From the NCBI GenBank assembly GCA_024743215.1, contig JANSWZ010000005.1:1-64000 (forward strand): DNA of 64,000 bases, in the 5' to 3' direction. Below, piece after piece: positions 46,253-55,047 of this stretch; position 1 is the stretch's first letter; each line of letters begins with the position of its first letter. Below the pieces are notes generated by a model that searched no databases, was not told the origin of the DNA, and was given only the letters and a program-made list of their open reading frames with translations. The position numbers and the translations under genes are program-made. Source of the stretch: Alphaproteobacteria bacterium. GTDB taxonomy: Bacteria; Pseudomonadota; Alphaproteobacteria; Rhizobiales; GCA-2746425.

Positions 46253-46744
46253 TCAACTATTCCAGGGGAGATTTTGCGAATCCAACCAGGGGACGTTGGT
46301 CAACCAGGATGCATAAGGCGGATAGACATTGAGCGCGACGAAAAAGACGAGATGGTAAATCAAGGGGCACAGCAATGCTGCCACGGCAAGACCCACGCGG
46401 GACCGGACACCGAAGATCCACAGCGCGACCGGCGCGGCGACGCCCGTTGAGATGATGTATCCAATTCTGCCGATTGCGGCGACATAGAGAATTCCAAGCA
46501 ACGCAAGACCGATCACCCGCCATATTTCCGGGCTCAGCTCAATCGGGCTGGCTGGTCCTCTGACACCGGTCAGGACCAGACGTGCGCCGAAACACATCAG
46601 AGCAAATGACACAATCATGGGGAAGAGGCGGCTACTCTCGCCGCCCCAGGTCACATTGCCGATGGTGAATGACATGCCAAATGCGGCAGCACCAAAAAGT
46701 AATACGGTGCTGCCAGTCAGCAAATCGCCATTCAGTCGCTTCAT
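46253..46744 (-). CDS. tctB: Tripartite tricarboxylate transporter, small subunit TctB
   Basis: 163 aa with four membrane helices, the TctB size and layout: LLTGSTVLLFGAAAFGMSF, SSRLFPMIVSFALMCFGARLVLTG in the first half and a paired helix region in the second. The family is weakly conserved, and identification rests largely on position one base after tctC and three before tctA. Confidence 0.9.
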   Translation of the reverse strand: MKRLNGDLLTGSTVLLFGAAAFGMSFTIGNVTWGGESSRLFPMIVSFALMCFGARLVLTGVRGPASPIELSPEIWRVIGLALLGILYVAAIGRIGYIISTGVAAPVALWIFGVRSRVGLAVAALLCPLIYHLVFFVALNVYPPYASWLTNVPWLDSQNLPWNS

Positions 46745-46745
46745 A

Positions 46746-47720
46746 TCAGTTGGCTGCCTGCTTCAACTCATCAATAACAGGTTGCGCTTTCTCCTTGATC
46801 AGCAAGAGAGCCGCATCTGCCGCATCGCCTGCTCTGTACTTTGGCGTCAGACCGCTTGATGCAAGCGCTTCAGAGAATTCGGGCATTGCTGTGATCTCAC
46901 TCATGGCAGCAGAGATGGTTTTAACAGCATCTGACGGTGTCCCCTTGGGATAATACAGAGTGACGGGTGAGCCAATATTTCCCGTTTCGATGCCCTGTTC
47001 GTCAAATGTGGGTGTGTCCGGGCGCAAAGGGTAGCGCGCATCGGAGAAAACACCAATGACCCGCAATTCATTTTCAAAGCCAAAGGATTGCTGAATGCCC
47101 ATCACACCAAAATCAACCTGTTCCCCTATGATAGCAGCCCGAATTTTCGCACCGCCCTGAAAGGGAACGTCGGTTGCGCTTATTCCGTTCAGATTCAGCA
47201 GGCTTTGCACCGGAACGTGCGTTGCACTTCCGCGACTGCCATGAGCCCAACGGAGACCACCTGGATCTGCCATTGCGGCTTCAACCAGATCAGTTGCTGT
47301 CATGATCGGGCTGTCTGCCGGAACTGCGATACAGAAGACCAGATCACCGATCTGGGCAACGGTTTCAAAACTGTCGAATATATCTATGGGCGCGTCCTTG
47401 AACATGGACCCCAGCAGCACAGCGCCGGAAGCTGCGATCAGCATGGTGTAGCCATCAGGACGTGCGCTGGCAACCTCGGCAGAGCCGACAAGGCCACCGG
47501 CACCAGGTTTGTTGACAATGACAACCGGGACACCCAGTTTTTCCTGCAGCGCTGAACCCACCGCCCTGCCATAGGTATCAACTCCGCCCCCGGCAGAAGA
47601 GGGAACGATCAGATTGATCGGGCGCTTTGGCGTCCAATCCTGCGCGATTACCGGACTGGCCAGCATGGCTGCCAAGGCCATCGCCGCACCAAAAATCTTG
47701 AAAGTATGCCGCCGTTTCAT
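46746..47720 (-). CDS. tctC: Tripartite tricarboxylate transporter substrate-binding protein TctC
   Basis: 324 aa. A Sec signal (RRHTFKIFGAAMALAAMLASPVIAQ) leads to the mature domain with PKRPINLIVPSSAGGGVDTYGRAVGSAL and VVIVNKPGAGGLVGSAEVA, the Bug/TctC signature. It delivers a carboxylate to TctAB. ATG 47720 is the start; 45 extra codons of open frame upstream lack conservation. A divergent LysR gene (47913) lies upstream and probably regulates the operon. Confidence 0.94.
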   Translation of the reverse strand: MKRRHTFKIFGAAMALAAMLASPVIAQDWTPKRPINLIVPSSAGGGVDTYGRAVGSALQEKLGVPVVIVNKPGAGGLVGSAEVASARPDGYTMLIAASGAVLLGSMFKDAPIDIFDSFETVAQIGDLVFCIAVPADSPIMTATDLVEAAMADPGGLRWAHGSRGSATHVPVQSLLNLNGISATDVPFQGGAKIRAAIIGEQVDFGVMGIQQSFGFENELRVIGVFSDARYPLRPDTPTFDEQGIETGNIGSPVTLYYPKGTPSDAVKTISAAMSEITAMPEFSEALASSGLTPKYRAGDAADAALLLIKEKAQPVIDELKQAAN

Positions 47721-47912
47721 GAAAATCTCCGTTTTTGCAGAATTGTTGGAAGTCAGACTTGTTAGGATTCTGGGGTCAGCCAGTTTCGTGACACTGCGCT
47801 CAGCCCGTCTGTGCCTTGCATCCCAAACTCTTGGTGGTGCTACTTTGACAAACAAACTGATATGATTTCAAATTCAATAAATTCGTGACTTCATTACTTT
47901 AAGGAATGTACC

Positions 47913-48824
47913 TTGCTGACCATTCGCCAACTCAGCATTCTGGATGCAATTGTCGCAACCGGCACTGTGACAGCGGCCGCTGAGCGTGTGTGTGTGACAC
48001 AACCGGCCGTAAGCAAAACACTGTCTGCACTGGAGAGCTATGTTGGTTTTCAAATTTTCGAACGCCGGAAGAAACGCCTGATCTTAACTGACAAGGGACT
48101 TTCACTGTATAAGGAGGCGCGGCGCCTTCTGGGCATGGTTGATGATTTCAGTGTCGTTATTGAAGACATCAGAACACGCGGTGCACAACGGATCAGGATT
48201 GCCACAACGCAGGTAATTGCGTCTTCCAAATTCATGACAAAGGCATTGGCCGCGTTCTGCATAGAACATCCAAACCTGCATCTGGAGGTCGACACCATGC
48301 AGCGTCAGGATCTGGTTCGGGCAGCAACAAGCGATCGGGCAGATGTGGTCATCGGAAATCTGCCTTTCACATCGCGTGACGTTGTCACGTCAAAATTTGG
48401 GGAAAGTCACATTCTTGCAGTTGCCAGAAAAGACGGCTTTCTTGAAACTATAGAGTCTGCAACGGCCGAGATACTGAGCCAGCTACCAATAATTTTTCTG
48501 TTCGAGCGCTCGCGCCTGAGGCGCATACTGGACCACTACATGTATCGCGCTGGATTATCCCTGGAAATACGCGCTCAGGTCGCCAGTTCCCACACTACAA
48601 TTCAACTGGCCAAAAGTGGAGCAGGCGTTGGCATTTGCGACGGCCTGAGCCTAGCAAATGCAGAGATAACAGATTTGGACATATGCGGATTTGATGAAGT
48701 GCTATCCATGGATATCGGGTTTATCCGCTCTCAAAATACAACAATCAATGAATATCAGGCTCAACTTGAGGCGCTGATAATTGCCTGCTGGCAAGAGCAG
48801 GACGCGCCGCGTTTTGTGGCCTAG
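47913..48824 (+). CDS. LysR-family regulator, likely for tctCBA
   Basis: 303 aa. LTIRQLSILDAIVATGTVTAAAERVCVTQPAVSKTLSALE is the N-terminal helix-turn-helix, followed by an effector domain. The start is TTG 47913 with AAGGA seven bases upstream. It is divergent from tctC with about 190 bases between, a typical autoregulated LysR arrangement. TTGACA at about 47844 may be its -35. The ligand is presumably related to the Tct substrate. Confidence 0.9.
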   Translation: MLTIRQLSILDAIVATGTVTAAAERVCVTQPAVSKTLSALESYVGFQIFERRKKRLILTDKGLSLYKEARRLLGMVDDFSVVIEDIRTRGAQRIRIATTQVIASSKFMTKALAAFCIEHPNLHLEVDTMQRQDLVRAATSDRADVVIGNLPFTSRDVVTSKFGESHILAVARKDGFLETIESATAEILSQLPIIFLFERSRLRRILDHYMYRAGLSLEIRAQVASSHTTIQLAKSGAGVGICDGLSLANAEITDLDICGFDEVLSMDIGFIRSQNTTINEYQAQLEALIIACWQEQDAPRFVA

Positions 48825-48833
48825 ATGGGTGGT

Positions 48834-49694
48834 CTATATTGAAGCCGCGCAACGTCGCTCAAGCCAATCCAATGCATCTGTGACCGCATTGTCAATTCTG
48901 GGTATTATGTGCCAATTGTTCATGAAGCCGTGTCCTGCATTGGGAACTATTTCAAGATTTGACCCGTTGCCTTGCTGAACCGCCGCATGAAGTTGCAGCG
49001 TGTCCTCAAGCAATGGGTCCAAATCCCCGACCGACAGGAATAAGGGTGGCAGGTTTGAGGGATCTGGAAATGGCGGTCCAACTGGCATTGCATAGGCATT
49101 GAGGAAGTGCTGCATATCATGCGTGCTTAATTGGCCCTGTCCTGGTCCCTGTCCCTTTCTGTGTCCCTGCTTGGGTCCCTGCCCGAATACACGGTGGGAC
49201 CAGGTCTGAGTTGTGTGCCCAAACGCGCCGCAGAATAACACCGCACCATACAAACCCGACCCAATGGTTCTGGAAACAGCATGCAACGCAATCTGTGCTC
49301 CAGCGCTGCCACCGATGATTCCCGCCACGCCGTCACTTTCCACAAGCGCGGTCATAGCTGCGGAAACTTCTTCTATCGCCCGTGGGTAGGGGTTCTCCGG
49401 TGCCAGGGCGTAGTCGAGCGAGATAACGGGCCGCGCTGTCTGCCAGGCAATTCTTCTTATCAGACCAAGACTTTGGATTGATGACCCAAAGACCCAACCG
49501 CCGCCATGAACAAAGACATGAGGCACAGACGATCTGCAAACTTTGGGTACGCATTTCAACGCTGGTACGCCGGCAATTTCAATCCTGACTTCCAGTTCCA
49601 TTTCCGGTGCCGCGCGCGCAGCAACCGCACCAGCGGCCTCACGCCGGTGGCGCTCGGTCGCAAGTGTTTCGGGTGCACATTCCCGCCATTCCAT
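48834..49694 (-). CDS. Alpha/beta hydrolase, hormone-sensitive-lipase-like esterase
   Basis: 286 aa. VFVHGGGWVFGSS is the HGGG oxyanion motif, IIGGSAGAQIALH the nucleophile elbow (GGSAG in place of GDSAG), VGDLDPLLEDTLQLHAA the acid and NAGHGFMNN the histidine. Such enzymes hydrolyse small carboxyl esters or amides. Between residues about 170 and 188 is an unusual Gly/Gln/Lys-rich loop encoded by an imperfect hexanucleotide repeat. It converges on the LysR gene and starts 35 bases downstream of a decayed DUF1801 fragment. Confidence 0.88.
   Translation of the reverse strand: MEWRECAPETLATERHRREAAGAVAARAAPEMELEVRIEIAGVPALKCVPKVCRSSVPHVFVHGGGWVFGSSIQSLGLIRRIAWQTARPVISLDYALAPENPYPRAIEEVSAAMTALVESDGVAGIIGGSAGAQIALHAVSRTIGSGLYGAVLFCGAFGHTTQTWSHRVFGQGPKQGHRKGQGPGQGQLSTHDMQHFLNAYAMPVGPPFPDPSNLPPLFLSVGDLDPLLEDTLQLHAAVQQGNGSNLEIVPNAGHGFMNNWHIIPRIDNAVTDALDWLERRCAASI
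49133..49186. repeat. Imperfect hexanucleotide repeat inside the esterase gene
   Basis: Nine consecutive six-base units with GTCCCT as the commonest form (starts at 49145, 49151, 49163, 49175), the others diverged. It is in frame and encodes Gly-Gln-rich residues. Length change by slippage would keep the frame. Confidence 0.6.
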
Positions 49695-49729
49695 TTGATC
49701 TGCCTTCCATCATTCTCAAATTCAGCAGT

Positions 49730-49831
49730 TCACAAATGATAGGTCAAAGCCCGGCTGATCAACAAATTCCAGTTTTGATAAATCCGGTGGCTGGTCGGTT
49801 TCAAAGTGAATCGCGCGATTGTCCTCATAGC
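49730..49831 (-). pseudogene. Decayed C-terminal fragment of a DUF1801 gene
   Basis: About 100 bases match the 3' end of the intact DUF1801 gene at 61007-61414, about four bases in five by eye. The minus-strand frame reads YEDNRAIHFETDQPPDLSKLEF, parallel to the intact YEGNRAIHFSADNPPEFSKLEL, then one inserted base breaks the frame before the shared stop. The homology ends near 49831, where an unrelated glycosyltransferase remnant begins on the other strand. Confidence 0.75.
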
Positions 49832-49882
49832 TGCAGTCAAACCAAAAAGCACCTCCGGACGAACGCGCATCGCTGATCAGGC

Positions 49883-50254
49883 ATGGGTGAAATCAGCCTT
49901 GAAAACATTCTGTGCGTGGCAGGAGAACAGTCTCTTGAGGATCAGTTTGAGGCGGCGAAAACCCTGCTGCTGCCATCGCTGTGGCGCGAAAGCGGTTCAC
50001 GAAGTGTTTTGGAAGCTTGTGCACATGGGGTGTCGGTCGTCGCTTCTGATCGCGGAGGAACGCCCGAACTGCTTGGTGGGGCGATGCCGCACCCATCAAC
50101 CATTGACACCTGGGCCGATTTGATCGAACGGCTCATGACGGATTCCAACTTTTACAGAATCCACCAGGCTGCCGCTCTCAAGAGGTGGCGTGCCTACAAA
50201 ATCAAATCCAGTACAAGGCGGATGATACGACAGATCGAGCGCCTTGTGAGCTGA
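49883..50254 (+). pseudogene. C-terminal remnant of a GT4-type glycosyltransferase
   Basis: 123 codons. LLPSLWRESGSRSVLEACAHGVSVVASDRGGTPELL is the nucleotide-sugar-binding block of GT-B family 4 enzymes, which normally lies near residue 280 of a protein over 350 aa long. The entire acceptor-binding half is missing, and a stop codon lies in frame seven bases before ATG 49883. It is therefore a truncated remnant, joined to the DUF1801 fragment. Confidence 0.72.
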
Positions 50255-50286
50255 AAAGTGCATTGGGTTCAGCAACTCGGCATCCA

Positions 50287-50700
50287 TCATGCCAATTCGA
50301 AAGAAATGTCATGAGCTCCTTTCCACAAGACCGAATTGCCCAGGGCCATCAAATTCTCCAGGCCCGACGTCAGCGTGATGAAATGATTGCCAGCCAATTG
50401 TCCCATCTTGGATGAAAAATCCACACCGCCATAGGCCAACAGAATTTCCGTTTCACTGATGCCGCCTGGATAAAGGATGATGTGACCCGGTGCCGGATGA
50501 CTGGTGTGGTTTTCGTAGCCTACGCCAAAATCGGTATCGCCCAATGGGACCCAGACGCCTTCACCAGACCAGCGCACATGAACGATTTTCCCCTTATAGG
50601 GAAGCAGTTTACGAAAGGCCGCAACGGTTTGCGGGGCAGCCTCGGCTTCCAGATGGCCGCCAAAAGTAAAGTCACCCGCTTTCACGGTCAGATTGTTCAT
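50287..50700 (-). CDS. DUF3830 (cyclophilin-like fold) protein
   Basis: 137 aa. The family pattern is clear: AAPQTVAAFRKLLPYKGKIVHVRWSGEGVWVPLGD, the HTSHPAPGHIILYPGGISETEILLAYG segment, and MGQLAGNHFITL. DUF3830 proteins have a cyclophilin-like barrel and no known activity. ATG 50700 is preferred for its AAGGA upstream. It is the last gene of the ten-gene operon, 11 bases after the ring-opening amidohydrolase gene, suggesting a helper or downstream role in the same pathway. Confidence 0.85.
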   Translation of the reverse strand: MNNLTVKAGDFTFGGHLEAEAAPQTVAAFRKLLPYKGKIVHVRWSGEGVWVPLGDTDFGVGYENHTSHPAPGHIILYPGGISETEILLAYGGVDFSSKMGQLAGNHFITLTSGLENLMALGNSVLWKGAHDISFELA

Positions 50701-50711
50701 ACTGGTTTCCT

Positions 50712-51782
50712 TCATGTTGTAGAATAGATGATTGCTACGGGTCCGCCGCCGTCGGGACCCTGATGTTCTGCGCCGCCGGACACGAACAATTCAGTATGCC
50801 CGACCATTCCGGCCAGCAGCCCGCCAACGAATGCGCGCGCGTGCCGTGTCGCAGACAGATCGCTGTCTTCATTCATGGTATGGCGACTGTTCCTGATAGA
50901 CCCGTTTGATGATGCTTCTGCCTTGGCGAGCACAGCGAGCATTCTTTCAGGGCCACCCTGTATGATCCGAGATGGTGTGACCTGTGCCAGCAGGTTTGCG
51001 ACCGAAGTTGCATCGATTGCATCAGTCATCACGCCATGGGCCGCCCGAAGCGGTCCGGACCAGCTTGCGGATTGCCCGATGACGACAATTTCACAGGCCA
51101 TCAATTCGATGCCGGACGAGCAGGAAGCACGCGATGACCACAGATCATGGTCATTGCCAATGCTGTTCTGCGGGATTTGATCTATTTCGCCAAGTGCCAG
51201 AGCGACACCAAGCGCAGAGGCGCCACGTGACAGACCCATTGAACGCAGCATGCTCGACGTGGAGACATCGCCATCAGCCTCGGCAACCCGCTCGGAGGTC
51301 AGAAGCGGGCATTTTATCTGGACGAAATGCACGTCCTCAGGTCTTGAAATATCTGCCTGTTTCATGGCGTCCAGCACTGCATCGCAAGTCAGCTCTGCTT
51401 GCGCCTGCCGGCCGATTTCCGATGGTTTCAAATCCCGTGTGATTGCGCTTGCGAATGCCAATGCAGGGCCGGAATCGGTGCCGCTTTCCGTTTCGCAGAA
51501 GAGGATCCAATGAGGCGAAAGGCCGCCTTCCGTTCCGCCGGACATGACCATCGGCAGTCGATCAATTTCACCACCGCTCAAGTGACAGGACAGCATGGCA
51601 CGCAGCGATTGGGTCGCATATCCGCGGGTGAAGTCATTGACACAGCCATTGCCCTCAGTCTTGCCCAGAATGGCGCGAATTTGCCCCGCTTTGATCAAAC
51701 CGCTGGCTATCAGGGATTCAATCCCGCTGACATCGGATGGTCCAGACATGGAGATACGATGGATTTCAGCCCGGCGTGTCAT
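50712..51782 (-). CDS. Ring-opening amidohydrolase (cyanuric acid hydrolase/barbiturase family)
   Basis: 356 aa. The family has three repeated domains with Ser-Lys pairs, and the matching blocks are seen here: AILGKTEGNGCVNDFTRG, VMSGGTEGGLSP, VHFVQIKCPLLT, SRGASALGVALALGE, SSRASCSSGIEL and FVSGGAEHQGPDGGGPVA. It opens cyanuric acid to carboxybiuret, or barbiturate to ureidomalonate; the two cannot be told apart by eye. The start ATG 51782 overlaps the stop of the aminohydrolase gene (TGATG). A rare enzyme family, and the key to the role of the operon. Confidence 0.88.
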   Translation of the reverse strand: MTRRAEIHRISMSGPSDVSGIESLIASGLIKAGQIRAILGKTEGNGCVNDFTRGYATQSLRAMLSCHLSGGEIDRLPMVMSGGTEGGLSPHWILFCETESGTDSGPALAFASAITRDLKPSEIGRQAQAELTCDAVLDAMKQADISRPEDVHFVQIKCPLLTSERVAEADGDVSTSSMLRSMGLSRGASALGVALALGEIDQIPQNSIGNDHDLWSSRASCSSGIELMACEIVVIGQSASWSGPLRAAHGVMTDAIDATSVANLLAQVTPSRIIQGGPERMLAVLAKAEASSNGSIRNSRHTMNEDSDLSATRHARAFVGGLLAGMVGHTELFVSGGAEHQGPDGGGPVAIIYSTT

Positions 51783-53254
51783 CAGCAACACCCTTTGTAA
51801 TGCTCGGAAATGGCGGGCTCCATTTGGGGCCAGGCCTCTCGCAGCACGGCCTTCCCAGCAAGTGCTGCACGGAATGTCTGTCGCAGCTCTTTTTCAAGAT
51901 CATCCGCCGCAACCCCGGTGACAGTGCCATTTTCAACGATCTTTCGGCCTTTCGCGTAAATGTCGGTAATGTGAGCGCGGGTTCCGCGCGCGAACAGCAA
52001 TTGCCTGGGATCGACGTCCATAATGCCGTCGCGATTCAACGCCTGAAGGTCGAGGCAGAGAAGATCGGCCGGCATGCCGGGAGCAAGGTAGCCTCCCGGA
52101 CCCAGACCAACACTGTGGCGACCATTGGCACAGGCACAGCGCAGCGCCTGAACCCAATCCAGACCATCTTCCTGGAAACCTCGGGAATGATTAAGGAGAT
52201 GGAACAAGCGCAATTCGCGCAAGCCATCATCATCCTCGTCCAGTGCGCAGCCATCCAATCCCATGCCGACTTTGATGCCTGCACCCAACATTGCGCGGAC
52301 ATCGGCAATTCCCGAATAAAGGTGAAGATTTGAAGACACATTCACAGCGATGCGTGCGCCGTGGTAAGCGATTTGTTCCAGCTCATCGGGACGCGCCCAA
52401 ACACAATGGGCCAAGGTCAGGCGCGGCGATAAAAGGCCCAGATCTGCCAGCTTGTTGACCATACCATCGGGGTAGTTTTGATCCGCCCATTGCCGTTGGG
52501 GCTGCGTCTCCAAAAGATGCATATGCACATGCCGGCCCGTCTGCCGGGACCGATCTGCAATGGCAGCCAGCAGATCATCGGAACACCATTGAACACCCGT
52601 CGGGCCATATTGCACATTCACATGGTCGCTGGCGTCGACAACAGCGTCCGCGACCGCGTCAACCAGATCGAGTTGATCCTGAATTGCAGGCAGCGGAGCG
52701 AGCCAGGTGTCTTCCACCAATTGTCGTTGCTCAATCGACAGTGTTTCCAGCAATTGCTGATGATCCCCATAGATCAGTGGATTTCGATCCCGCATGGAAA
52801 TGGCAAAACCGATATGTACCCCCACATCACGGGCTGCACGGGCAATTTCCCTTGCTTCTTCAGGAAGCGTTGTCAGCCCCATTGCACGGGTCAGATGGAC
52901 CATTATGGCTGTCGCACCGCCCTTGAGCGACCGCGAAAAGGAAGCCGCTGCTGCGGTGTATGGATCCACCGATGGAATGGTTGCCAATTGTGGCAACCAC
53001 AGTTCCAAAGGTTTGCCGCCGCATCCAAAGGATGTTGTCGAAAGGGGACGACCATGATTGTGGGCATCCACAAGGCTGGGGATCGCCAATAGCTGGCGGT
53101 CAGGGATCAGTGCAGTTTGCTCAATACCGCTTATCACCCCGTCCCTGATGGAGATCATGCAAGGACCGGCGAGATCATAAGTCTCGCCGATCAAGGCAGC
53201 TGCCACATGAATGTCAGCTTGCGTCACAGAATCAGCTTTCGCTCTGTGCATCAA
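51782..53254 (-). CDS. Amidohydrolase, chlorohydrolase/8-oxoguanine deaminase-like
   Basis: 490 aa TIM-barrel metal hydrolase. Metal ligands are DAHNHG (HxH), the HMHLLET histidine, LAHCVW and DGCALDEDDD; VSSNLHLYSGIADV is typical of 8-oxoguanine deaminase and s-triazine hydrolase relatives (TrzA, AtzB group). It probably removes an amino group or another substituent from a heterocycle before ring opening. Its start overlaps the SBP stop (ATGA) and its end overlaps the ring-opening hydrolase. Confidence 0.9.
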   Translation of the reverse strand: MMHRAKADSVTQADIHVAAALIGETYDLAGPCMISIRDGVISGIEQTALIPDRQLLAIPSLVDAHNHGRPLSTTSFGCGGKPLELWLPQLATIPSVDPYTAAAASFSRSLKGGATAIMVHLTRAMGLTTLPEEAREIARAARDVGVHIGFAISMRDRNPLIYGDHQQLLETLSIEQRQLVEDTWLAPLPAIQDQLDLVDAVADAVVDASDHVNVQYGPTGVQWCSDDLLAAIADRSRQTGRHVHMHLLETQPQRQWADQNYPDGMVNKLADLGLLSPRLTLAHCVWARPDELEQIAYHGARIAVNVSSNLHLYSGIADVRAMLGAGIKVGMGLDGCALDEDDDGLRELRLFHLLNHSRGFQEDGLDWVQALRCACANGRHSVGLGPGGYLAPGMPADLLCLDLQALNRDGIMDVDPRQLLFARGTRAHITDIYAKGRKIVENGTVTGVAADDLEKELRQTFRAALAGKAVLREAWPQMEPAISEHYKGCC

Positions 53255-54258
53255 AACATCCGCAGTTCCATTGGCGGAAGAAACGCATCCGAGAATACGT
53301 CCGCCGGTTCTGGTGCATCCGGCAAATCATAGAGCTCTGCGATAACTGCAATGGATCGGGCAAGACGCTCGGGGTCGACGGCACCAATGCCATTGGCTTT
53401 GCTTTCGTCAGAGTAAATGAGGTTTTGCATGGCAAATTCCAGACGCTTCAGTTCAAGTTCACCATTGCTGAGTGGTTCTGTGGCGACGATGATATCAATG
53501 GCTTCCTGAGGATCGGCAATGACATCTGCCATAGCCTTGGCGATGGCACTTACCAGGCCTTTTACCGCATCGGGATTTTCGTCATAAAGCTTGCGGGAAA
53601 CCATGACGCCGTTTGAGTATATATCGAGACCGGATTCGCCATAGGGGTACCATTTGAAATCAACGTCCGGATCAAGTCCCTGACCCAGAATGTTGAGGTA
53701 GCTGGTGACATTGAAGACCAGACTTGCATCAACATCGCCTTGAATAAGCAACTGTTCCTGCAGGCTTGACTTAACGCTGAGCATTTCAATCTTGCTCATG
53801 TCCAGCCCTGCTGCCTGCGCCAGTGCCGGGAACAGTTTTGTAGAGGCAGATCCTGGAGGCGCGCCAACCGTCAGCCCTTCCAGAGCCTTGAGGCTGGTAA
53901 CCGGACCATCCGCCTTTGTGAGCACGGCAAAAGGTGGCTGATTGTAAATCTGATAGACCATGACAGGAGCATCGGCAGATGCACCCGATGCATTCTGGAT
54001 GATAGCGTTCATGTCGCCAAAGCCTGCATCATAGGCACCCGACATGATCCGGCTCACGGTCGCTGCCGATCCTTCGCCCTGATCGATGGTGACATCAAGC
54101 CCTTCTTCGGCAAAATATCCCTTTTCCTTAGCCAGATAAAACCAGCCATGAACGCCCTGTATCTTCCAGTCGAGGGTAAATTTGATGGGTATGTTTTCGG
54201 CGGTGGCCGGTGCTGCGAAGCTCATGCTGAGCAGAAGTGCCGAGAGGATGCGTTTCAT
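53251..54258 (-). CDS. ABC transporter substrate-binding protein, NMT1/THI5-like (Sec)
   Basis: 335 aa. A Sec signal (KRILSALLLSMSFAAPATAE) precedes IKFTLDWKIQGVHGWFYLAKEKGYFAEEGLDVTI, GAYDAGFGDMNAII and YSNGVMVSRKLYDENPDAV, the NMT1-like pattern. Relatives bind thiamin pyrimidine precursors, riboflavin or sulfonates, so a pyrimidine-like ligand is plausible. ATG 54258 has GGAG six bases upstream. It is a paralogue of the protein at 58085. Confidence 0.92.
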   Translation of the reverse strand: MKRILSALLLSMSFAAPATAENIPIKFTLDWKIQGVHGWFYLAKEKGYFAEEGLDVTIDQGEGSAATVSRIMSGAYDAGFGDMNAIIQNASGASADAPVMVYQIYNQPPFAVLTKADGPVTSLKALEGLTVGAPPGSASTKLFPALAQAAGLDMSKIEMLSVKSSLQEQLLIQGDVDASLVFNVTSYLNILGQGLDPDVDFKWYPYGESGLDIYSNGVMVSRKLYDENPDAVKGLVSAIAKAMADVIADPQEAIDIIVATEPLSNGELELKRLEFAMQNLIYSDESKANGIGAVDPERLARSIAVIAELYDLPDAPEPADVFSDAFLPPMELRMF

Positions 54259-54288
54259 ATCAGTCTCCATTTCTTGTGTTGAGGTGGG

Positions 54289-55047
54289 TTAATTGTGTTT
54301 GCGCATTGCCCAGCCAGCCATGCGCCGTTCCAGCACGGCAAAAATGGCGTAAAGGGAAATGCCCATCGCGGCGAGAACCATCAATCCCGCGAAAACCAGC
54401 GGGACGTTGAACGAGGAGGAGGCAATCATCATCATGTTGCCGACGCCCTTGTTTGACGCGACCGTTTCGGCGATCACCGAACCGACGAAGCTGAGTGTGA
54501 TCGCCACTTTAAGAGAGGCAAAGAAGTACGGCATGGAACGAGGCAAGCCGACATTCCAGAGGATTTCAGCCTTGCTGGCCTTGAGCGAGCGCATGACGTC
54601 CTCAAGTTCCGGTTCGACCGTAGCAATGCCGGTGGACACGTTCACCACAATGGGGAAAATACAAATGATCATTGCGGTCAGAATGGCGGGAACCGTACCG
54701 GCTCCAAACCAGAGCACGAAAATCGGCACAACCGCGACCTTCGGGATTGAGGAAATGCCAACCAGCAACGGATAGGCGGTATCGTAGGCAAGTTTGGATG
54801 ATCCGATCAGCACGCCAAGCGACAGGCCGATCAGAACCCCGAAAAAGAAGCCCACCATAGTGGTGTAAAGGGTCTGCCAGGCGTGAGGCCAGATCGCGTG
54901 GGCATATTCCAGAAACGCCGCCACAATTTGGGTCGGGCGTGGCAAGACGAGCTCAGATATGCCTGCCGCGAGGCAGAACAGTTCCCAGAAAACAAAGACA
55001 CCAACAATCAGTCCTGTCGAAGCGAATTTCTGTGTGCGGGCGTTCAT
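54289..55047 (-). CDS. ABC transporter permease (SsuC/ThiX-like)
   Basis: 252 aa with six membrane helices. The EAA loop around LRSLKASKAEILWNVGLPRSMPYF contacts the ATPase. It forms the membrane channel, probably a homodimer. It overlaps the ATPase stop by four bases and is followed by the binding-protein gene, giving one transport cassette. Confidence 0.93.
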   Translation of the reverse strand: MNARTQKFASTGLIVGVFVFWELFCLAAGISELVLPRPTQIVAAFLEYAHAIWPHAWQTLYTTMVGFFFGVLIGLSLGVLIGSSKLAYDTAYPLLVGISSIPKVAVVPIFVLWFGAGTVPAILTAMIICIFPIVVNVSTGIATVEPELEDVMRSLKASKAEILWNVGLPRSMPYFFASLKVAITLSFVGSVIAETVASNKGVGNMMMIASSSFNVPLVFAGLMVLAAMGISLYAIFAVLERRMAGWAMRKHN

